DNA of 64,000 nt from Roseovarius sp. MMSF_3350 (GCF_030733425.1 NZ_JASHIZ010000003.1:186001-250000); one strand, 5' to 3'. Shown: positions 19,010 through 29,423, counted from the first letter of the stretch. Program-made: numbers and translations. Notes: generated by a model not told the origin, from the sequence alone.

Positions 19010-20026
19010 ATGAAATTTCTCTGGTCCGCACTGCTCGCGCCTATGATCGTCGCCGTGGCCCTCGTCACGCCTTTGTCCGCTCAGGCTACCACGGGAGACA
19101 CCTGCGGCGGCTCCGACCTGATCGAGGCGCTGGACCCCGCCAAGCGCGAGGCACTGCGGCGCGAGGCCGCCGACATGCCCCATGCCGAAGGTCTGCTCTG
19201 GCAGGCCACGCGCGGCGACACGGTGATCGACATTTTCGGCACCTATCATTTCAAGCATCGCCTGACCGAGACCCATCTCGACCGCCTGGCGCCGCTGGTC
19301 GAGGCCGCCGACAAGGTCTATCTCGAGGTCTCCAACGACGACCAGATGGCGATGCAGCGGGCGATGGCCGAGGACCCGTCGCTGATGTTCATCACCGAGG
19401 GCCCCACCCTGCCCGACCTTCTGGGCGAAGAAGACTGGCAGCATTACCGCGCCGAGATGCAGGCCCGGATGATCCCCGGCTTCATGGCCGCCAAGTTCAA
19501 GCCGCTCTGGGCCGGAATGATGCTGGGCATCGGCCCCTGCGAGGCCAAGGCCGGCGCGTTCGAGGCCAAGGGCATCGACATGCTGGTGGGCGAGCACGCC
19601 GCCGAGGCCGGCAATCCCACCCGTTCGCTCGAGAATTTCGACGACCTGTTGACCCTGCTCGACAGCTTTCCGATGGACGACCAGATCGAGATGATCCGCA
19701 TGTCGCTCGCCTGGCCCGGCGACATGAACGACCTGTCCTACACGATCCGCGAGCGCTACCTCAGCGAAGAGATCGCGCTGACGCTGGTCTTCTCGCGCTA
19801 CGTCTCCGAGGAATACGGCGGCGAGGCCGGAGCCGAAGGTTTCGCCATGGTCGAGGACCTGCTGCTGGAAAAACGCAACCTTGGCTGGATCGACCGGCTG
19901 GAGGATGAGGTCGCGCCGGGCGACCATGTGCTCATCGCCGTCGGCGCCGGGCATCTGCCCGGCGAGGTCGGCATCCTCAAGCTGCTCGAGGACAAGGGCT
20001 ACACCGTCACCCGCGTGGACCTCTGA
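19010..20026 (+). CDS. TraB/GumN-family protein, secreted
   Basis: The product is 338 aa from MKFLWSALLAP; the hydrophobic segment ending LSAQA is a signal peptide. It has the TraB/GumN features GTYHFKHRLTETH near residue 79 and a C-terminal VLIAVGAGHLPGEVGIL, where the conserved GAGHLPG is diagnostic. The fold is related to putative metalloproteases (Tiki-like), but the substrate is unknown. It is convergent with meaB across a palindrome-bearing spacer. GAAGGA precedes the ATG. Confidence 0.85.
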   Translation: MKFLWSALLAPMIVAVALVTPLSAQATTGDTCGGSDLIEALDPAKREALRREAADMPHAEGLLWQATRGDTVIDIFGTYHFKHRLTETHLDRLAPLVEAADKVYLEVSNDDQMAMQRAMAEDPSLMFITEGPTLPDLLGEEDWQHYRAEMQARMIPGFMAAKFKPLWAGMMLGIGPCEAKAGAFEAKGIDMLVGEHAAEAGNPTRSLENFDDLLTLLDSFPMDDQIEMIRMSLAWPGDMNDLSYTIRERYLSEEIALTLVFSRYVSEEYGGEAGAEGFAMVEDLLLEKRNLGWIDRLEDEVAPGDHVLIAVGAGHLPGEVGILKLLEDKGYTVTRVDL

Positions 20027-20066
20027 CGCCACCGCCCCGCCCGCGCGCCCGTCCGGGGATTCGTAG

Positions 20067-20141
20067 GGTGGGGTTCCACCCCACCACGCGATCAACAATT
20101 CTCTCGCGTCCCAACCGCGTAGGGTGGGTGAAAACCCACGC
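20067..20141. repeat. Two GGGTGG-type palindromes between convergent genes
   Basis: GGTGGGGT-TCC-ACCCCACC (20067-20085) is a perfect 8-bp stem. GTGGGT-GAAA-ACCCAC (20124-20139) is a 6-bp stem within a 21-base segment (20121-20141) that is identical to 48563-48583 in the atp operon. Placed between the convergent 19010-20026 gene and meaB, they may end both transcripts. The rest of this 242-base spacer shows nothing else. Confidence 0.75.
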
Positions 20142-20268
20142 GCACTCCCGTTAACCACCCCTTAACCGCGTACGCCCCGTCAACCGCCGCCCCCGCAACG
20201 ACCGCACCGTCGCCATACCCCCCGAATACCGACACGATACCGACGTCAATTCCACCCCTCCGCCGCGG

Positions 20269-21255
20269 TTAACCCTTCGATTCGGCAAGCCGATCCAGCA
20301 CCCGTTGCGCCGCCACGCTGGGCACCGTGCGCCCTGCCGCGACATCCTCGGCGCCCTCTGCCATCAGCGCCCGCGCCTCCGGCGTCTCCAGCTGCGCCAT
20401 CAGGCCCCGCTTCACTTCCTCGCCGAACCAATACCGCGCCTGCGCCTCGCGCCGCGCATCGAAATGCCCGTTTTCACGGCGCCAGTCGACCAGCGCGTTC
20501 ATCTCGTCCCAGGCCGCTTTCAACCCCTCGTCCTGCAAGGCCGACACCATCATCGCCTTCGGGAACCCCTCCGGATCCTGCGGCCGCTTGCGCAACAATC
20601 TCAACGCCCCGGAATAGTCGCTACAGGTCCGTGTCGCCGCCGATTTCAGATCGCCATCCGCCTTGTTTACAAGGATCAGATCGGCAATCTCCATGATCCC
20701 GCGCTTCACCCCCTGCAACTCGTCGCCGCCCGCGGGCGCCAGCAGCAACAGGAACAGATCGCACATCTCCGACACCACCGTCTCGGACTGGCCCACGCCC
20801 ACCGTCTCGATCAGCACCACGTCGAATCCCGCCGCCTCGCATAGCGTCACCGCCTCGCGGGTGCGCCGTGCCACGCCGCCCAGATGCGTCTGGCTGGGCG
20901 AGGGGCGGATGAACGCGCCCGGCTCCCGGCTCAACCGTTCCATCCGCGTCTTGTCGCCCAGGATCGAGCCGCCCGACCGCGCCGAGCTCGGGTCCACCGC
21001 CAGCACCGCCACGCGCAGCCCCATGCCGGTCAGCATCATGCCGAACGCCTCGATAAACGTGCTTTTTCCAACACCCGGCGTGCCCGACAGCCCGACCCGG
21101 ACCGCCTGCCTGCCATGCCCCGCGACCCTGTCCAGCAAGGCCTGCGCCGCCTTCCGGTGATCGGCCCGCCCGCTTTCCACCAGCGTGATCGCCCGTGCCA
21201 GCGCCCGGCGCTCCTGCGCCAACAACTGTTCGGCAAGCTTTTCCGTGTCGGTCAT
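20269..21255 (-). CDS. meaB: MeaB/ArgK-type GTPase chaperone of methylmalonyl-CoA mutase
   Basis: This 328-aa G3E-family GTPase has Walker [10 protein letters not shown] (about 60-68), [19 protein letters not shown] and ETVGVGQSE switch regions, and NKADGD for guanine specificity. MeaB guards adenosylcobalamin-dependent methylmalonyl-CoA (or ethylmalonyl-CoA) mutase against inactivation. No mutase gene is in the window. The start is fixed by GGAGGAG about 12 bases upstream of the ATG. The open frame extends another 83 codons upstream without homology features. Confidence 0.95.
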   Translation of the reverse strand: MTDTEKLAEQLLAQERRALARAITLVESGRADHRKAAQALLDRVAGHGRQAVRVGLSGTPGVGKSTFIEAFGMMLTGMGLRVAVLAVDPSSARSGGSILGDKTRMERLSREPGAFIRPSPSQTHLGGVARRTREAVTLCEAAGFDVVLIETVGVGQSETVVSEMCDLFLLLLAPAGGDELQGVKRGIMEIADLILVNKADGDLKSAATRTCSDYSGALRLLRKRPQDPEGFPKAMMVSALQDEGLKAAWDEMNALVDWRRENGHFDARREAQARYWFGEEVKRGLMAQLETPEARALMAEGAEDVAAGRTVPSVAAQRVLDRLAESKG

Positions 21256-21515
21256 GGCGCGTCGTCTCCTCCGGTCCGGTGCGCGGCGTGGCGCGGCCTC
21301 GGCAGGGCCTTCCGACTTGTGCCCCAGCCGGGCCCGAAATGTCCAGCAACCGCGGCAGCCCCGGCACCGCAGGGCCGGTTTACGAAATCGTAACCACTTG
21401 CCCGACATATTCCCACACGGTCCCGCGCCAGATGCCGGGATGAAAACCGGGCGGAACGTGTTACCTTGGTCATTGCGCCATGTCCAATCTCGGACACAAT
21501 GCAAGAGGCCCGCAC

Positions 21516-22238
21516 GTGACAGTCAAAACCCGGTTAACCCATATCGCCCTCGCGGCGTTCTTCACCGCCACCGGCGTGCCCGCCGCGCTGGCCGACAGCA
21601 TGCAAGCGCGCTATGACGTCCGCCTGATCGGCGCCAAGGTCGGCGAAATGGCCATGGCCAGCACCGAGACCTCCGGCACCTACAGCACCCGCGCCCGCTT
21701 CGCCACCACCGGGGCCATCTCCGCGCTCAAACAGGCCAGCTTCGACCTGTCCGCCAAGGGCCGCAGGTCCGGCAACCGTTTTGTCCCCTCCAGCTATACC
21801 GAGGTCACCTCGGAAGGCCGTCGCTCCACCAACCTCAGGATCAGCTTCTCCGGCGGTGTCGCCACCCAGGTCACCGGCGACACCGGCAGCAGTGCGCCCG
21901 CCGTGAATCCGCGCACACTTCCCGGCGCCTACGACCCCTTGACGGCGCTCTACGCCGCCCTGCGCGACCAGCCCCCGAGTGAACTTTGTTCTTTGAACGC
22001 AGATGTTTACGACGGCCACCGCCACGCCCGGCTCAGCCTCACCAGCCGCAAGGCGCTGGATGGCGGTCGCGTGCAATGCTCGGGCCAGTACCGCCGCATC
22101 GCCGGCTATTCCGCCAGCGAGCTGCGCCACAGCACCGCGCCGGTGTCGATCATCTACGTCCCGCAGGGCAACACCATGCGCGCCGACACCGTCGTGGTGC
22201 GCACCCGCTATGGTCAAGTGTCGATGCATCGCCGATAA
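21516..22238 (+). CDS. DUF3108-type exported protein
   Basis: With a GTG start at 21516 the product is 240 aa (residues read as [16 protein letters not shown]); an ATG at 21480 would add 12 residues. The N-terminus is a signal peptide ending PAALA-DS. The mature part is rich in beta-strands ([29 protein letters not shown]) like the DUF3108 family, thought to be periplasmic. Two cysteines (SELCSL and RVQCSG) could pair. Function unknown. It ends 7 bases before hrpB. Confidence 0.72.
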   Translation: MTVKTRLTHIALAAFFTATGVPAALADSMQARYDVRLIGAKVGEMAMASTETSGTYSTRARFATTGAISALKQASFDLSAKGRRSGNRFVPSSYTEVTSEGRRSTNLRISFSGGVATQVTGDTGSSAPAVNPRTLPGAYDPLTALYAALRDQPPSELCSLNADVYDGHRHARLSLTSRKALDGGRVQCSGQYRRIAGYSASELRHSTAPVSIIYVPQGNTMRADTVVVRTRYGQVSMHRR

Positions 22239-22245
22239 GGCGGGC

Positions 22246-24693
22246 ATGACCCGCGACAGGCTTCCCATAGACGACGCCATCCCGGCGCTTCTCACCGCAC
22301 TGCGCGACACCGGCCGCGCCGTCCTGCAAGCGCCCCCCGGCGCGGGCAAAACCACCGTGGTGCCCCTTGAAATGCTGACCGCCGGGCTCACCCAAGGCCG
22401 CATCGTCATGCTCGAGCCCCGCCGCCTCGCCGCCCGCGCCGCCGCCGAGCGCATGGCCTCGACCCTGGGCGAAAAAGCAGGCGAAACGGTGGGTTACCGC
22501 GTCCGCGGCGACGCCAAGGTCTCAAGCGCCACCCGGATCGAGGTCGTCACCGAAGGCATCCTCACCCGCCGCGTCCAGTCCGACCCCGAACTCACCGGCA
22601 TCGGCGCGGTGATCTTCGACGAGTTCCACGAACGCTCTCTCAACGCCGACCTCGGCCTCGCCCTCTGCCTCGAAGTGGCCGGCGCCCTGCGCGACGACCT
22701 GATGCTGCTGGCCATGTCCGCCACGCTCGACGCCGCCCCGGTGGCCGAGCTGATGCAGGCCCCCATCGTCACCTCCGAAGGCCGCAGCTTTCCGGTCGAA
22801 ACCCGCCACCTCGACACGCCAACGCCGAAGAAAACAAGGTGGGACGCGGCCCTTGCCGACCTTGTTACCAAGGCCGTCTCCGAGACCACTGGCGGCGTCC
22901 TTGTCTTCCTCCCCGGCGAAGGCGAGATCCGCCGCGCGCAGGCCCTGCTGAAGGATCGCCTGCCGCCCGACTGCCACATCCGCCCCCTCTTCGGCGCGAT
23001 GGACTTCGCCGCCCAACGCGCCGCGATTGCCCCCGTAACCGAAGGCCGCAAGGTCGTCCTTTCCACCTCCATCGCCGAAACCTCGCTCACCATCCAGGAT
23101 ATCCGCGTGGTGGTCGACGGCGGCAAGTCCCGCCGCGCCCGGTTCGATCCCGGCTCCGGCATGTCGCGGCTGGTGACCGAGCCCGTCACCCGCGCCGAGG
23201 CCACGCAACGTACAGGCCGCGCGGGCCGCGTCGCAAAAGGCACCTGCTACCGTCTCTGGACCAAGGGAGAGGAAGGCGCCCTGCCCGCCTATCCCCCTGC
23301 CGAAATCGAGGCCACCGACCTTTCGGGCCTCGCCCTCGAACTGGCGCTTTGGGGCGCTGCGCCGGACGACCTGCCCTTCCTCACCCCACCCAATCCCGGC
23401 AGCTATGCCGAGGCGCAGGCGCTCCTGCACATGCTGGGCGCGCTCGACGCGCAGAACCGCATAACCGAGCATGGCAAGGCGCTGGCCAAACTCCCCCTGC
23501 ACCCCCGCCTTGCCCATATGTTGGGCACCGCCGGGCCCGAGGCGGCCCTGCTCGCCGCACTTCTGGCCGACCGCGACCCGCTTTCGCGCGGTGCCCCGGT
23601 GGACCTCACCCTGCGCATGGCCGCCCTGCGCGACCCCAAGGGCCGCCACCCACACCCTGCCAATCATGGGGCGGTGATGCGCATCCGCGCCGAGGCCAAG
23701 CGCCTGGCCTCACAGGCAGAATCGACACGGACCAGCGGGATGTCCGACGCGGAGTGCGCCGCCCTCGCCTACCCCGACCGCATCGGCCTGCGCCGCAAAG
23801 GCGACGCGCCACGCTTCGTCCTTTCCGGCGGCAAGGGCGCGCATCTGCCCGACGAAGACCCCCTCGCCGGTCAACGCCTGCTGGTTGCCACGGATCTAGA
23901 CGGCAACCCGCGCGAGGCCCGCATCCGGCAGGCCATCGCGCTTTCCGAATCCGAACTCCGCGCCCTTTTCGCCGATCAGATCGCATGGCAGGATGTCTGC
24001 CACTGGGATCGCCGCGAGCGTCGCGTCATCGCCCGCAAACAGGAACGCTTCGGCGCGCTCGTGCTGGACGACCGCATGTGGAAGGATGCCCCCGACGACG
24101 CCGTGGCCCTTGCCATGCTGGACGGTATCCGCGACCTCGGCCTGAACTGGTCCGACCCCGCCCGCCGCTTCGCCGCGCGCGTCGCCCTTCTGCGCGAGGC
24201 GGGCGAGGACCTGCCCGATATGTCCGACGCCGCCCTGCTCGAAAACCTCGAAACCTGGCTCCTGCCCTATATCACCGGCCTCAAGACCGCCGCCGACTGG
24301 AAGCGTTTCGACATGCTAAACCCCCTGCGCGCCCGGCTCACCTATGACCAGATGCAGCGCGTTGACGCCGCCGCCCCGGCGCATTTCACCACGCCGCTGG
24401 GGCGGCGCATCCCCATCGACTATTCCGGCGACCATCCCGAGATTTCCCTGCGCCTGCAGGAAATGTTCGGCCAGACCACCCACCCCACCGTGGGCCGGAC
24501 GCCCCTGCGCGTCACGCTCCTGTCGCCCGCAGGCCGCCCGGTGCAGACCACGCTCGATATTCCCGGCTTCTGGGATAGCTCCTACGCCGACGTTCGCAAG
24601 GACATGCGCGGCCGCTATCCCAAGCACCCTTGGCCCGAAAACCCGCGCCAAGCCGACCCGACGCTGCGCGCCAAGCGCCGCCCCGGTTCCTGA
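22246..24693 (+). CDS. hrpB: ATP-dependent RNA helicase HrpB
   Basis: This 815-aa DEAH/RHA-type helicase has Walker A APPGAGKTT, the DEFHER box (FDEFHERSL) and motif III SATLDA. Motifs V-VI lie in STSIAETSLTIQDI and QRTGRAGR. The C-terminal HrpB-specific region ends RPGS. The length matches HrpB. HrpB's cellular role is poorly defined, and a ribosome or RNA processing role is usually inferred. A much longer in-frame extension back to 22003 overlaps the DUF3108 gene and is rejected. Confidence 0.96.
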   Translation: MTRDRLPIDDAIPALLTALRDTGRAVLQAPPGAGKTTVVPLEMLTAGLTQGRIVMLEPRRLAARAAAERMASTLGEKAGETVGYRVRGDAKVSSATRIEVVTEGILTRRVQSDPELTGIGAVIFDEFHERSLNADLGLALCLEVAGALRDDLMLLAMSATLDAAPVAELMQAPIVTSEGRSFPVETRHLDTPTPKKTRWDAALADLVTKAVSETTGGVLVFLPGEGEIRRAQALLKDRLPPDCHIRPLFGAMDFAAQRAAIAPVTEGRKVVLSTSIAETSLTIQDIRVVVDGGKSRRARFDPGSGMSRLVTEPVTRAEATQRTGRAGRVAKGTCYRLWTKGEEGALPAYPPAEIEATDLSGLALELALWGAAPDDLPFLTPPNPGSYAEAQALLHMLGALDAQNRITEHGKALAKLPLHPRLAHMLGTAGPEAALLAALLADRDPLSRGAPVDLTLRMAALRDPKGRHPHPANHGAVMRIRAEAKRLASQAESTRTSGMSDAECAALAYPDRIGLRRKGDAPRFVLSGGKGAHLPDEDPLAGQRLLVATDLDGNPREARIRQAIALSESELRALFADQIAWQDVCHWDRRERRVIARKQERFGALVLDDRMWKDAPDDAVALAMLDGIRDLGLNWSDPARRFAARVALLREAGEDLPDMSDAALLENLETWLLPYITGLKTAADWKRFDMLNPLRARLTYDQMQRVDAAAPAHFTTPLGRRIPIDYSGDHPEISLRLQEMFGQTTHPTVGRTPLRVTLLSPAGRPVQTTLDIPGFWDSSYADVRKDMRGRYPKHPWPENPRQADPTLRAKRRPGS

Positions 24694-24717
24694 TCCCGCA
24701 TCCATGGCTTTGAAAAT

Positions 24718-24747
24718 TTGACTTTTTATCACCCTAACGTATATACT
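24718..24747 (+). promoter_or_regulatory. Strong sigma70-type promoter of the Nudix gene
   Basis: TTGACT (24718-24723), an 18-base spacer and TATACT (24742-24747) lie in an unusually A/T-rich patch between hrpB and the Nudix gene. Transcription would start near 24754, about 25 bases before the ATG. Confidence 0.7.
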
Positions 24748-24778
24748 TTTATGAAAACACTTCGACACGAGCAGAACC

Positions 24779-25240
24779 ATGACGACCTCGATGAAAAGGG
24801 CTTGGGCGGAATTCGTCCAGCCGATCCTCCGACGCCCGCCCGAGTTGCAGGTCGCGGCGCTGTGCTATCGTGAAACCGCGACCGGCGAGACCCAGGTCCT
24901 GCTGATCACCAGCCGGGGCACCGGACGCTGGATCGTGCCCAAGGGCTGGCCGATGGAAGGCAAGAAAGCCGCCGATGCCGCGCTTCAGGAAGCCTGGGAA
25001 GAGGCCGGCGTCACCAAGGGCGCCACGATCGAGGGCCATGTCGGCAGCTATGCCTATGACAAGCACCTCGACGACGGCTACGACGCCCCGGTCGAGGTCG
25101 AGGTGTTCAAGGTCCGCGTCAAGCAACTGGCCGACATCTATCCCGAACATGACGAGCGCACCCGCCGCTGGGTCAGGCCCACCGATGCGGCTGAAATGGT
25201 ACAGGAACCGGGCCTCAAGGCCATTTTGCTGGAAATGTAA
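24779..25240 (+). CDS. Nudix hydrolase
   Basis: This 153-aa protein has a Nudix helix around residues 56-78 (KGWPMEGKKAADAA then LQEAWEEAGV). The catalytic EAWEEAG part is intact. The earlier Glu of the consensus is Lys and the Arg of REUXEE is Gln, as in diphosphoinositol-polyphosphate-phosphohydrolase-like bacterial members with KGWP. The substrate, a nucleoside or inositol polyphosphate-type diphosphate, cannot be predicted. It has its own promoter. Confidence 0.9.
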   Translation: MTTSMKRAWAEFVQPILRRPPELQVAALCYRETATGETQVLLITSRGTGRWIVPKGWPMEGKKAADAALQEAWEEAGVTKGATIEGHVGSYAYDKHLDDGYDAPVEVEVFKVRVKQLADIYPEHDERTRRWVRPTDAAEMVQEPGLKAILLEM

Positions 25241-25319
25241 CGGTTTTATGACAGTGCGGCATTGAACCGCCGCGCCAGACGGGCTAGCGCTCGGCCCCGA
25301 ACCGGACCGGGAGGGGACC

Positions 25320-26801
25320 GTGGCCGAAGACCCGCAATCCAACCAGTGGAAAACGCTCGACAAGGATCTCGGGCGCATCTCGCAGATCGAGTACGCGACG
25401 GCCTATGTCTCGCGCCCGCTGATCTCGCTCGGCATTGCGCTGGCGTTCATGGTCCTCGCCGGTTTGGGCGCGGGGCTGTTCTTCGGGGCCTTCCCCAACA
25501 ACATGGTGGTCATCGCCGCGGCGATCTTCGGCGCCTATATGGCGCTCAATATCGGCGCGAACGACGTGGCCAACAACATGGGGCCGGCGGTGGGGGCCAA
25601 CGCGCTCACCATGGGCGGCGCCATCGTTATCGCCGCGATCTGCGAAAGCGCGGGTGCCCTCTTGGCGGGGGGCGACGTGGTCTCGACCATTTCCAAGGGC
25701 ATCATCGACCCCGACGGCATGCAGAACACCCAGACCTTCATCTGGGCGATGATGGCGGCACTGGTCTCGGCCGCGCTCTGGGTCAACCTCGCCACCAAGG
25801 TCGGCGCGCCTGTCTCCACCACGCATTCGGTCGTGGGCGGCGTCATGGGCGCCGGCATCGCGGCCGCGGGCCTTGCCACGGTGAATTGGCCCACAATGGG
25901 TGCCATCGCTGCCAGCTGGGTGATCTCGCCCGTTTTGGGCGGGATGATCGCTGCCGGCTTCCTCGCCCTGATCAAGAGCCGGATCGTCTACCGCGAAGAC
26001 AAGATCGCCGCCGCCCGCCGCTGGGTGCCGATCCTGGTGGGTCTCATGGCCGGCACCTTCGCCACCTACCTGGCGATGAAGGGCCTCAAGCGCATCGTCA
26101 GGATCGACATCGGCACTGCCCTTTTGATCGGCGCGGCAACCGGCGCGGCGATCTATGCCCTGACCATCCCCCTGATCCGCCGCCAGTCGGAGGGCATGGA
26201 AAACCGCCGCCGCTCGCTCAAGGCGCTCTTCGGCCTGCCGCTCATCATCTCGGCGGCGCTTTTGTCCTTCGCCCACGGCGCGAATGACGTCGCCAACGCG
26301 GTGGGACCACTGGCCGCCATCGTTTATGCGTCCGAGGCCGGCGGCTTTGCCGGTGAGGTGACCATCCCCCTCTGGGTCATGATCATCGGCGCCTTCGGCA
26401 TTTCATTCGGCCTCTTCCTGTTCGGGCCCAAACTCATCCGAATGGTCGGCAGCCAGATCACCAAGCTCGATCCGATGCGCGCCTATTGCGTCGCCCTGTC
26501 GGCGGCGATCACCGTCATCGTGGCCAGTTGGCTGGGCCTTCCGGTCAGTTCCACGCATATCGCCGTGGGCGGCGTCTTCGGCGTCGGCTTCTTCCGCGAA
26601 TGGTACATGGAACGCCGCCTTCGCAAGGGGCTGACGACCGGCGGCAAGGGCAAGCGCCTCGCCCCCGAGGAACGCCGCCGGCGCAAGTTGGTGCGGCGCA
26701 GCCATTTCATGACCATCGTCGCCGCCTGGGTCATCACCGTCCCTGCCGCGGCGCTGATGTCCGCGGTGATCTTCTTTGTCCTCAACAGCCTGACGGGCTA
26801 A
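25320..26801 (+). CDS. Low-affinity inorganic phosphate transporter (PiT family)
   Basis: This 493-aa transporter starts at a GTG preceded by GGGAGGGGACC. It has two copies of the PiT signature, GANDVANNMGP in the N-terminal half and GANDVANAVGP in the C-terminal half, and two VSTTH/VSSTH motifs, consistent with an inverted-repeat architecture and about ten helices. It imports phosphate (possibly as a metal-phosphate complex) using proton or sodium gradients. A long charged loop (about 435-465, RKGLTTGGKGKRL) is cytoplasmic. No PhoU gene is adjacent. Confidence 0.95.
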   Translation: MAEDPQSNQWKTLDKDLGRISQIEYATAYVSRPLISLGIALAFMVLAGLGAGLFFGAFPNNMVVIAAAIFGAYMALNIGANDVANNMGPAVGANALTMGGAIVIAAICESAGALLAGGDVVSTISKGIIDPDGMQNTQTFIWAMMAALVSAALWVNLATKVGAPVSTTHSVVGGVMGAGIAAAGLATVNWPTMGAIAASWVISPVLGGMIAAGFLALIKSRIVYREDKIAAARRWVPILVGLMAGTFATYLAMKGLKRIVRIDIGTALLIGAATGAAIYALTIPLIRRQSEGMENRRRSLKALFGLPLIISAALLSFAHGANDVANAVGPLAAIVYASEAGGFAGEVTIPLWVMIIGAFGISFGLFLFGPKLIRMVGSQITKLDPMRAYCVALSAAITVIVASWLGLPVSSTHIAVGGVFGVGFFREWYMERRLRKGLTTGGKGKRLAPEERRRRKLVRRSHFMTIVAAWVITVPAAALMSAVIFFVLNSLTG

Positions 26802-26875
26802 CCCTCACGCGCCGCACAGGCCGGCCCTTGACGGGCCCCGGTCGTGCCATCCCGCGATGCCCCTGCCGATCGGGC

Positions 26876-28288
26876 TCAGGTCTCGTCCCACCACGGCCCG
26901 TGGAACCTGCCTTCCTGTCCCAGCCGCTCGAACCCGTGATAGCCGAAGAAATCGCGCTGCGCCTGAATGATGTTCGCGGTGCCATAGCCCTGGCGCATGC
27001 TGTCATGCCATTGCAGGGCCGCCGACAGTGCCGGTATGGCATGGCCTCCCGCAACCGCCTCCGCGACGACCTTGCGCAGCGCGGGTACGGTCCGTTTCAG
27101 GATCTCGGCGAAACGAGGCGACAGGAACAGCTGCCCATGTGGCAGATCCTCGCGGAACGCCTCCGAGATGTCGTCCAGCAACACCGACCGGATGATGCAC
27201 CCGGCGCGCCAGACTTCGGCGACGCGGGCATGGTCCAGATGCCAGTCGTATTCCTGCGACGCCGCCTCCAGCACACGAAATCCCTGCGCATAGCACAAAA
27301 CCCGCGCCGCCATGAACGCCTCAGCCAGAACGTCCTCGTCCAGGCTCAATAGACCACGTTCCGCGCCCAGCAACTCCTCGGCCCTGGTGCGCGTGTCCTT
27401 TTCCGACGACCACGCGCGCGCGCCGACCGCGGCCTCGATCATGGTCGCGGCCTGGCCCATGCGCACGGCCTCCACCACGGTCCAGCGCCCGGTTCCCTTT
27501 TGTCCCGCGGCATCCTTGATGACATCGACCACCGGATGCCCGGTCGCGGGGTCGGTATAGGCCAGCAACTCGCCGGTGATCTCTACCAGGTAGGATTTCA
27601 GCGCCCCCTCGTTCCACTTGGAAAACAATGCCCCGATCTGCGCCGGCGGCCAGACGCACCCGTTATGTAAGAGGCCGTAGATCTCGGCGATCACCTGCAT
27701 GTCGGCATATTCGATCCCGTTATGCACGGTCTTGACGAAATGCCCCGCCCCGTCCGGGCCAAGGTGATCGACGCAAGGGTCACCCTCATACCGCGCCGCG
27801 ATCGCGCGCAGCACATCGCGCAGCTGTTCCCAGCTATGGTCGCTGCCGCCCACCATCATCGACGGCCCGTGCCGCGCGCCCTGCTCGCCGCCCGACACGC
27901 CCATGCCGACGAAATGCAGTCCCTTTTCCGCCAGGGCCTTCGCGCGTCGGCGCGTGTCGTGGAAATCGGCGTTTCCGCCATCGATGATCGTGTCGCCGTC
28001 TGTCAGCAGGGGCGTCACCTCCTCGATCATCGCATCCATCGGCCTGCCCGACGGGATCATGAACAGGATCACGCGCGGCGTCTTCAGCCCGGCCACGAAA
28101 TCGTGCAGGCTCTCGTGCGGATGCAACCGCTCGGCCAGCGGTCCGGCCTCGTCGACGAACTCGCCGATCCAGTCGGCCTCGCGGTTTGTCACGGCCACCT
28201 CGAAGCCCTTCTCGGCCATGTTCAGCGCCAATGCGCTGCCCATCGTGCCCAGCCCGTAAACGCCGATCTGTGCCTTGCCCGGTACCAT
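26876..28288 (-). CDS. gnd: 6-phosphogluconate dehydrogenase, decarboxylating
   Basis: The product is 470 aa from MVPGKAQIGVYGLGTMG. The N-terminal NADP-binding motif is GLGTMGSALALNMAEKG, followed by FVGMGVSGGEQGARHGPSMM (substrate site), VKTVHNGIEYADMQ (catalytic Lys), and the C-terminal RDFFGYHGFER. It oxidises 6-phosphogluconate to ribulose-5-phosphate plus CO2 in the pentose phosphate pathway. AAAGGAGAGC just before the ATG fixes the start. An upstream in-frame extension to 28465 is spurious. Confidence 0.98.
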   Translation of the reverse strand: MVPGKAQIGVYGLGTMGSALALNMAEKGFEVAVTNREADWIGEFVDEAGPLAERLHPHESLHDFVAGLKTPRVILFMIPSGRPMDAMIEEVTPLLTDGDTIIDGGNADFHDTRRRAKALAEKGLHFVGMGVSGGEQGARHGPSMMVGGSDHSWEQLRDVLRAIAARYEGDPCVDHLGPDGAGHFVKTVHNGIEYADMQVIAEIYGLLHNGCVWPPAQIGALFSKWNEGALKSYLVEITGELLAYTDPATGHPVVDVIKDAAGQKGTGRWTVVEAVRMGQAATMIEAAVGARAWSSEKDTRTRAEELLGAERGLLSLDEDVLAEAFMAARVLCYAQGFRVLEAASQEYDWHLDHARVAEVWRAGCIIRSVLLDDISEAFREDLPHGQLFLSPRFAEILKRTVPALRKVVAEAVAGGHAIPALSAALQWHDSMRQGYGTANIIQAQRDFFGYHGFERLGQEGRFHGPWWDET

Positions 28289-28485
28289 GCGCTCTCCTTT
28301 TCTGGGCGCCGTTCGCCCCAAGCCTAGACCGCCCCGCGCCCGATGCCAAGAAAGCCGACCGCACACGACCCGGCCTTTCGCGCCACGCGCTCTTTTTCCC
28401 GGCAGACATGGCGTCGCGCCTTGCACGCCCGGAATGCCGCGTCGCACAAACCTGCGCGCGAGCAACGCGCACCTTCAGGTCAGGC

Positions 28486-29412
28486 TCAGACGCCCAGGCA
28501 CCAGCGCATGATCGCCTTTTGCGCGTGCAGGCGATTCTCGGCCTCGTCGAACACGACCGAATGCGGCCCGTCCATCACGGGGCTCGTCACCTCTTCCTCG
28601 CGATGCGCGGGCAGGCAGTGCATGAACAGCGCGTCGGGCTTGGCGTGCTTCATCAGTTCGGCATTCACCTGGTAGGGGCGCAGCATGTTGTGGCGGCGTT
28701 CCTTGCTGGACTGGCTGTCATGCATGCTGACCCAGGTATCGGTCACCACCAGGTCCGCGCCCTCCACCGCCTTGGCCGCGTCACGCTCGATGGTGATCGT
28801 GCTGCCCGCCTTGCGCGCCAGCCCGACGAATTCGTCCTCGGGGTCCAGCTGGGACGGCCCGGTGAAGGTCATGTCGAACCCGAACTGACCCGCCGCATGC
28901 AGGAAGGATGAACAGACGTTGTTGCCATCCCCGGCCCAGACCACTTTCTTGCCCCGGATCGGCCCGCGATGCTCTTCATAGGTCATCACGTCGGCCATGA
29001 TCTGGCAGGGATGGGTGCGGTCGGTCAGCCCGTTGATCACCGGCACGTCGGCATACTCGGCCATCTCCTGCAACACGCTCTCGTCGAAGGTCCGGATCAT
29101 GATCAGGTCGACATAGCGGCTCATCACCCGCGCCGTGTCGGCAATGGTCTCGCCATGTCCAAGCTGCATGTCAGCGCCCGACAGCACCATCGTCTCGCCG
29201 CCCATCTGGCGCACGCCCACGTCGAAACTGGTGCGCGTCCGCGTCGACGGCTTCTCGAAGATCAGCGCCACCATCCGGCCCGCCAGCGGCTGCTCGTCAT
29301 CGGCCGCGCCCCGGGGCCGTCCGGCACGCGCGGTCTTCATGTGCCGCGCCCCGTCGATGATCCCGCGCAACTCGCCCGCGTCGGTGGTGTGAATATCCAG
29401 AAAATGCTGCAT
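28486..29412 (-). CDS. argF: Ornithine carbamoyltransferase
   Basis: This 308-aa protein has the carbamoyl-phosphate site [21 protein letters not shown] (read in parts), ornithine-side HPCQIMAD and catalytic HCLPAHR, plus DTWVSMHDS. It makes citrulline from ornithine in arginine synthesis. AGGAG eight bases upstream supports [10 protein letters not shown] over an ATG 15 bases earlier that overlaps the argD stop. It is translated from the argD-argF transcript. Confidence 0.97.
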   Translation of the reverse strand: MQHFLDIHTTDAGELRGIIDGARHMKTARAGRPRGAADDEQPLAGRMVALIFEKPSTRTRTSFDVGVRQMGGETMVLSGADMQLGHGETIADTARVMSRYVDLIMIRTFDESVLQEMAEYADVPVINGLTDRTHPCQIMADVMTYEEHRGPIRGKKVVWAGDGNNVCSSFLHAAGQFGFDMTFTGPSQLDPEDEFVGLARKAGSTITIERDAAKAVEGADLVVTDTWVSMHDSQSSKERRHNMLRPYQVNAELMKHAKPDALFMHCLPAHREEEVTSPVMDGPHSVVFDEAENRLHAQKAIMRWCLGV

Positions 29413-29423
29413 CGTCCCGCTCC

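Noticed and set aside
25262..26287. 341-codon frame overlapping the PiT transporter
   Set aside because: Arg/Gly/His-rich product in a shifted frame; the PiT frame has all signatures.
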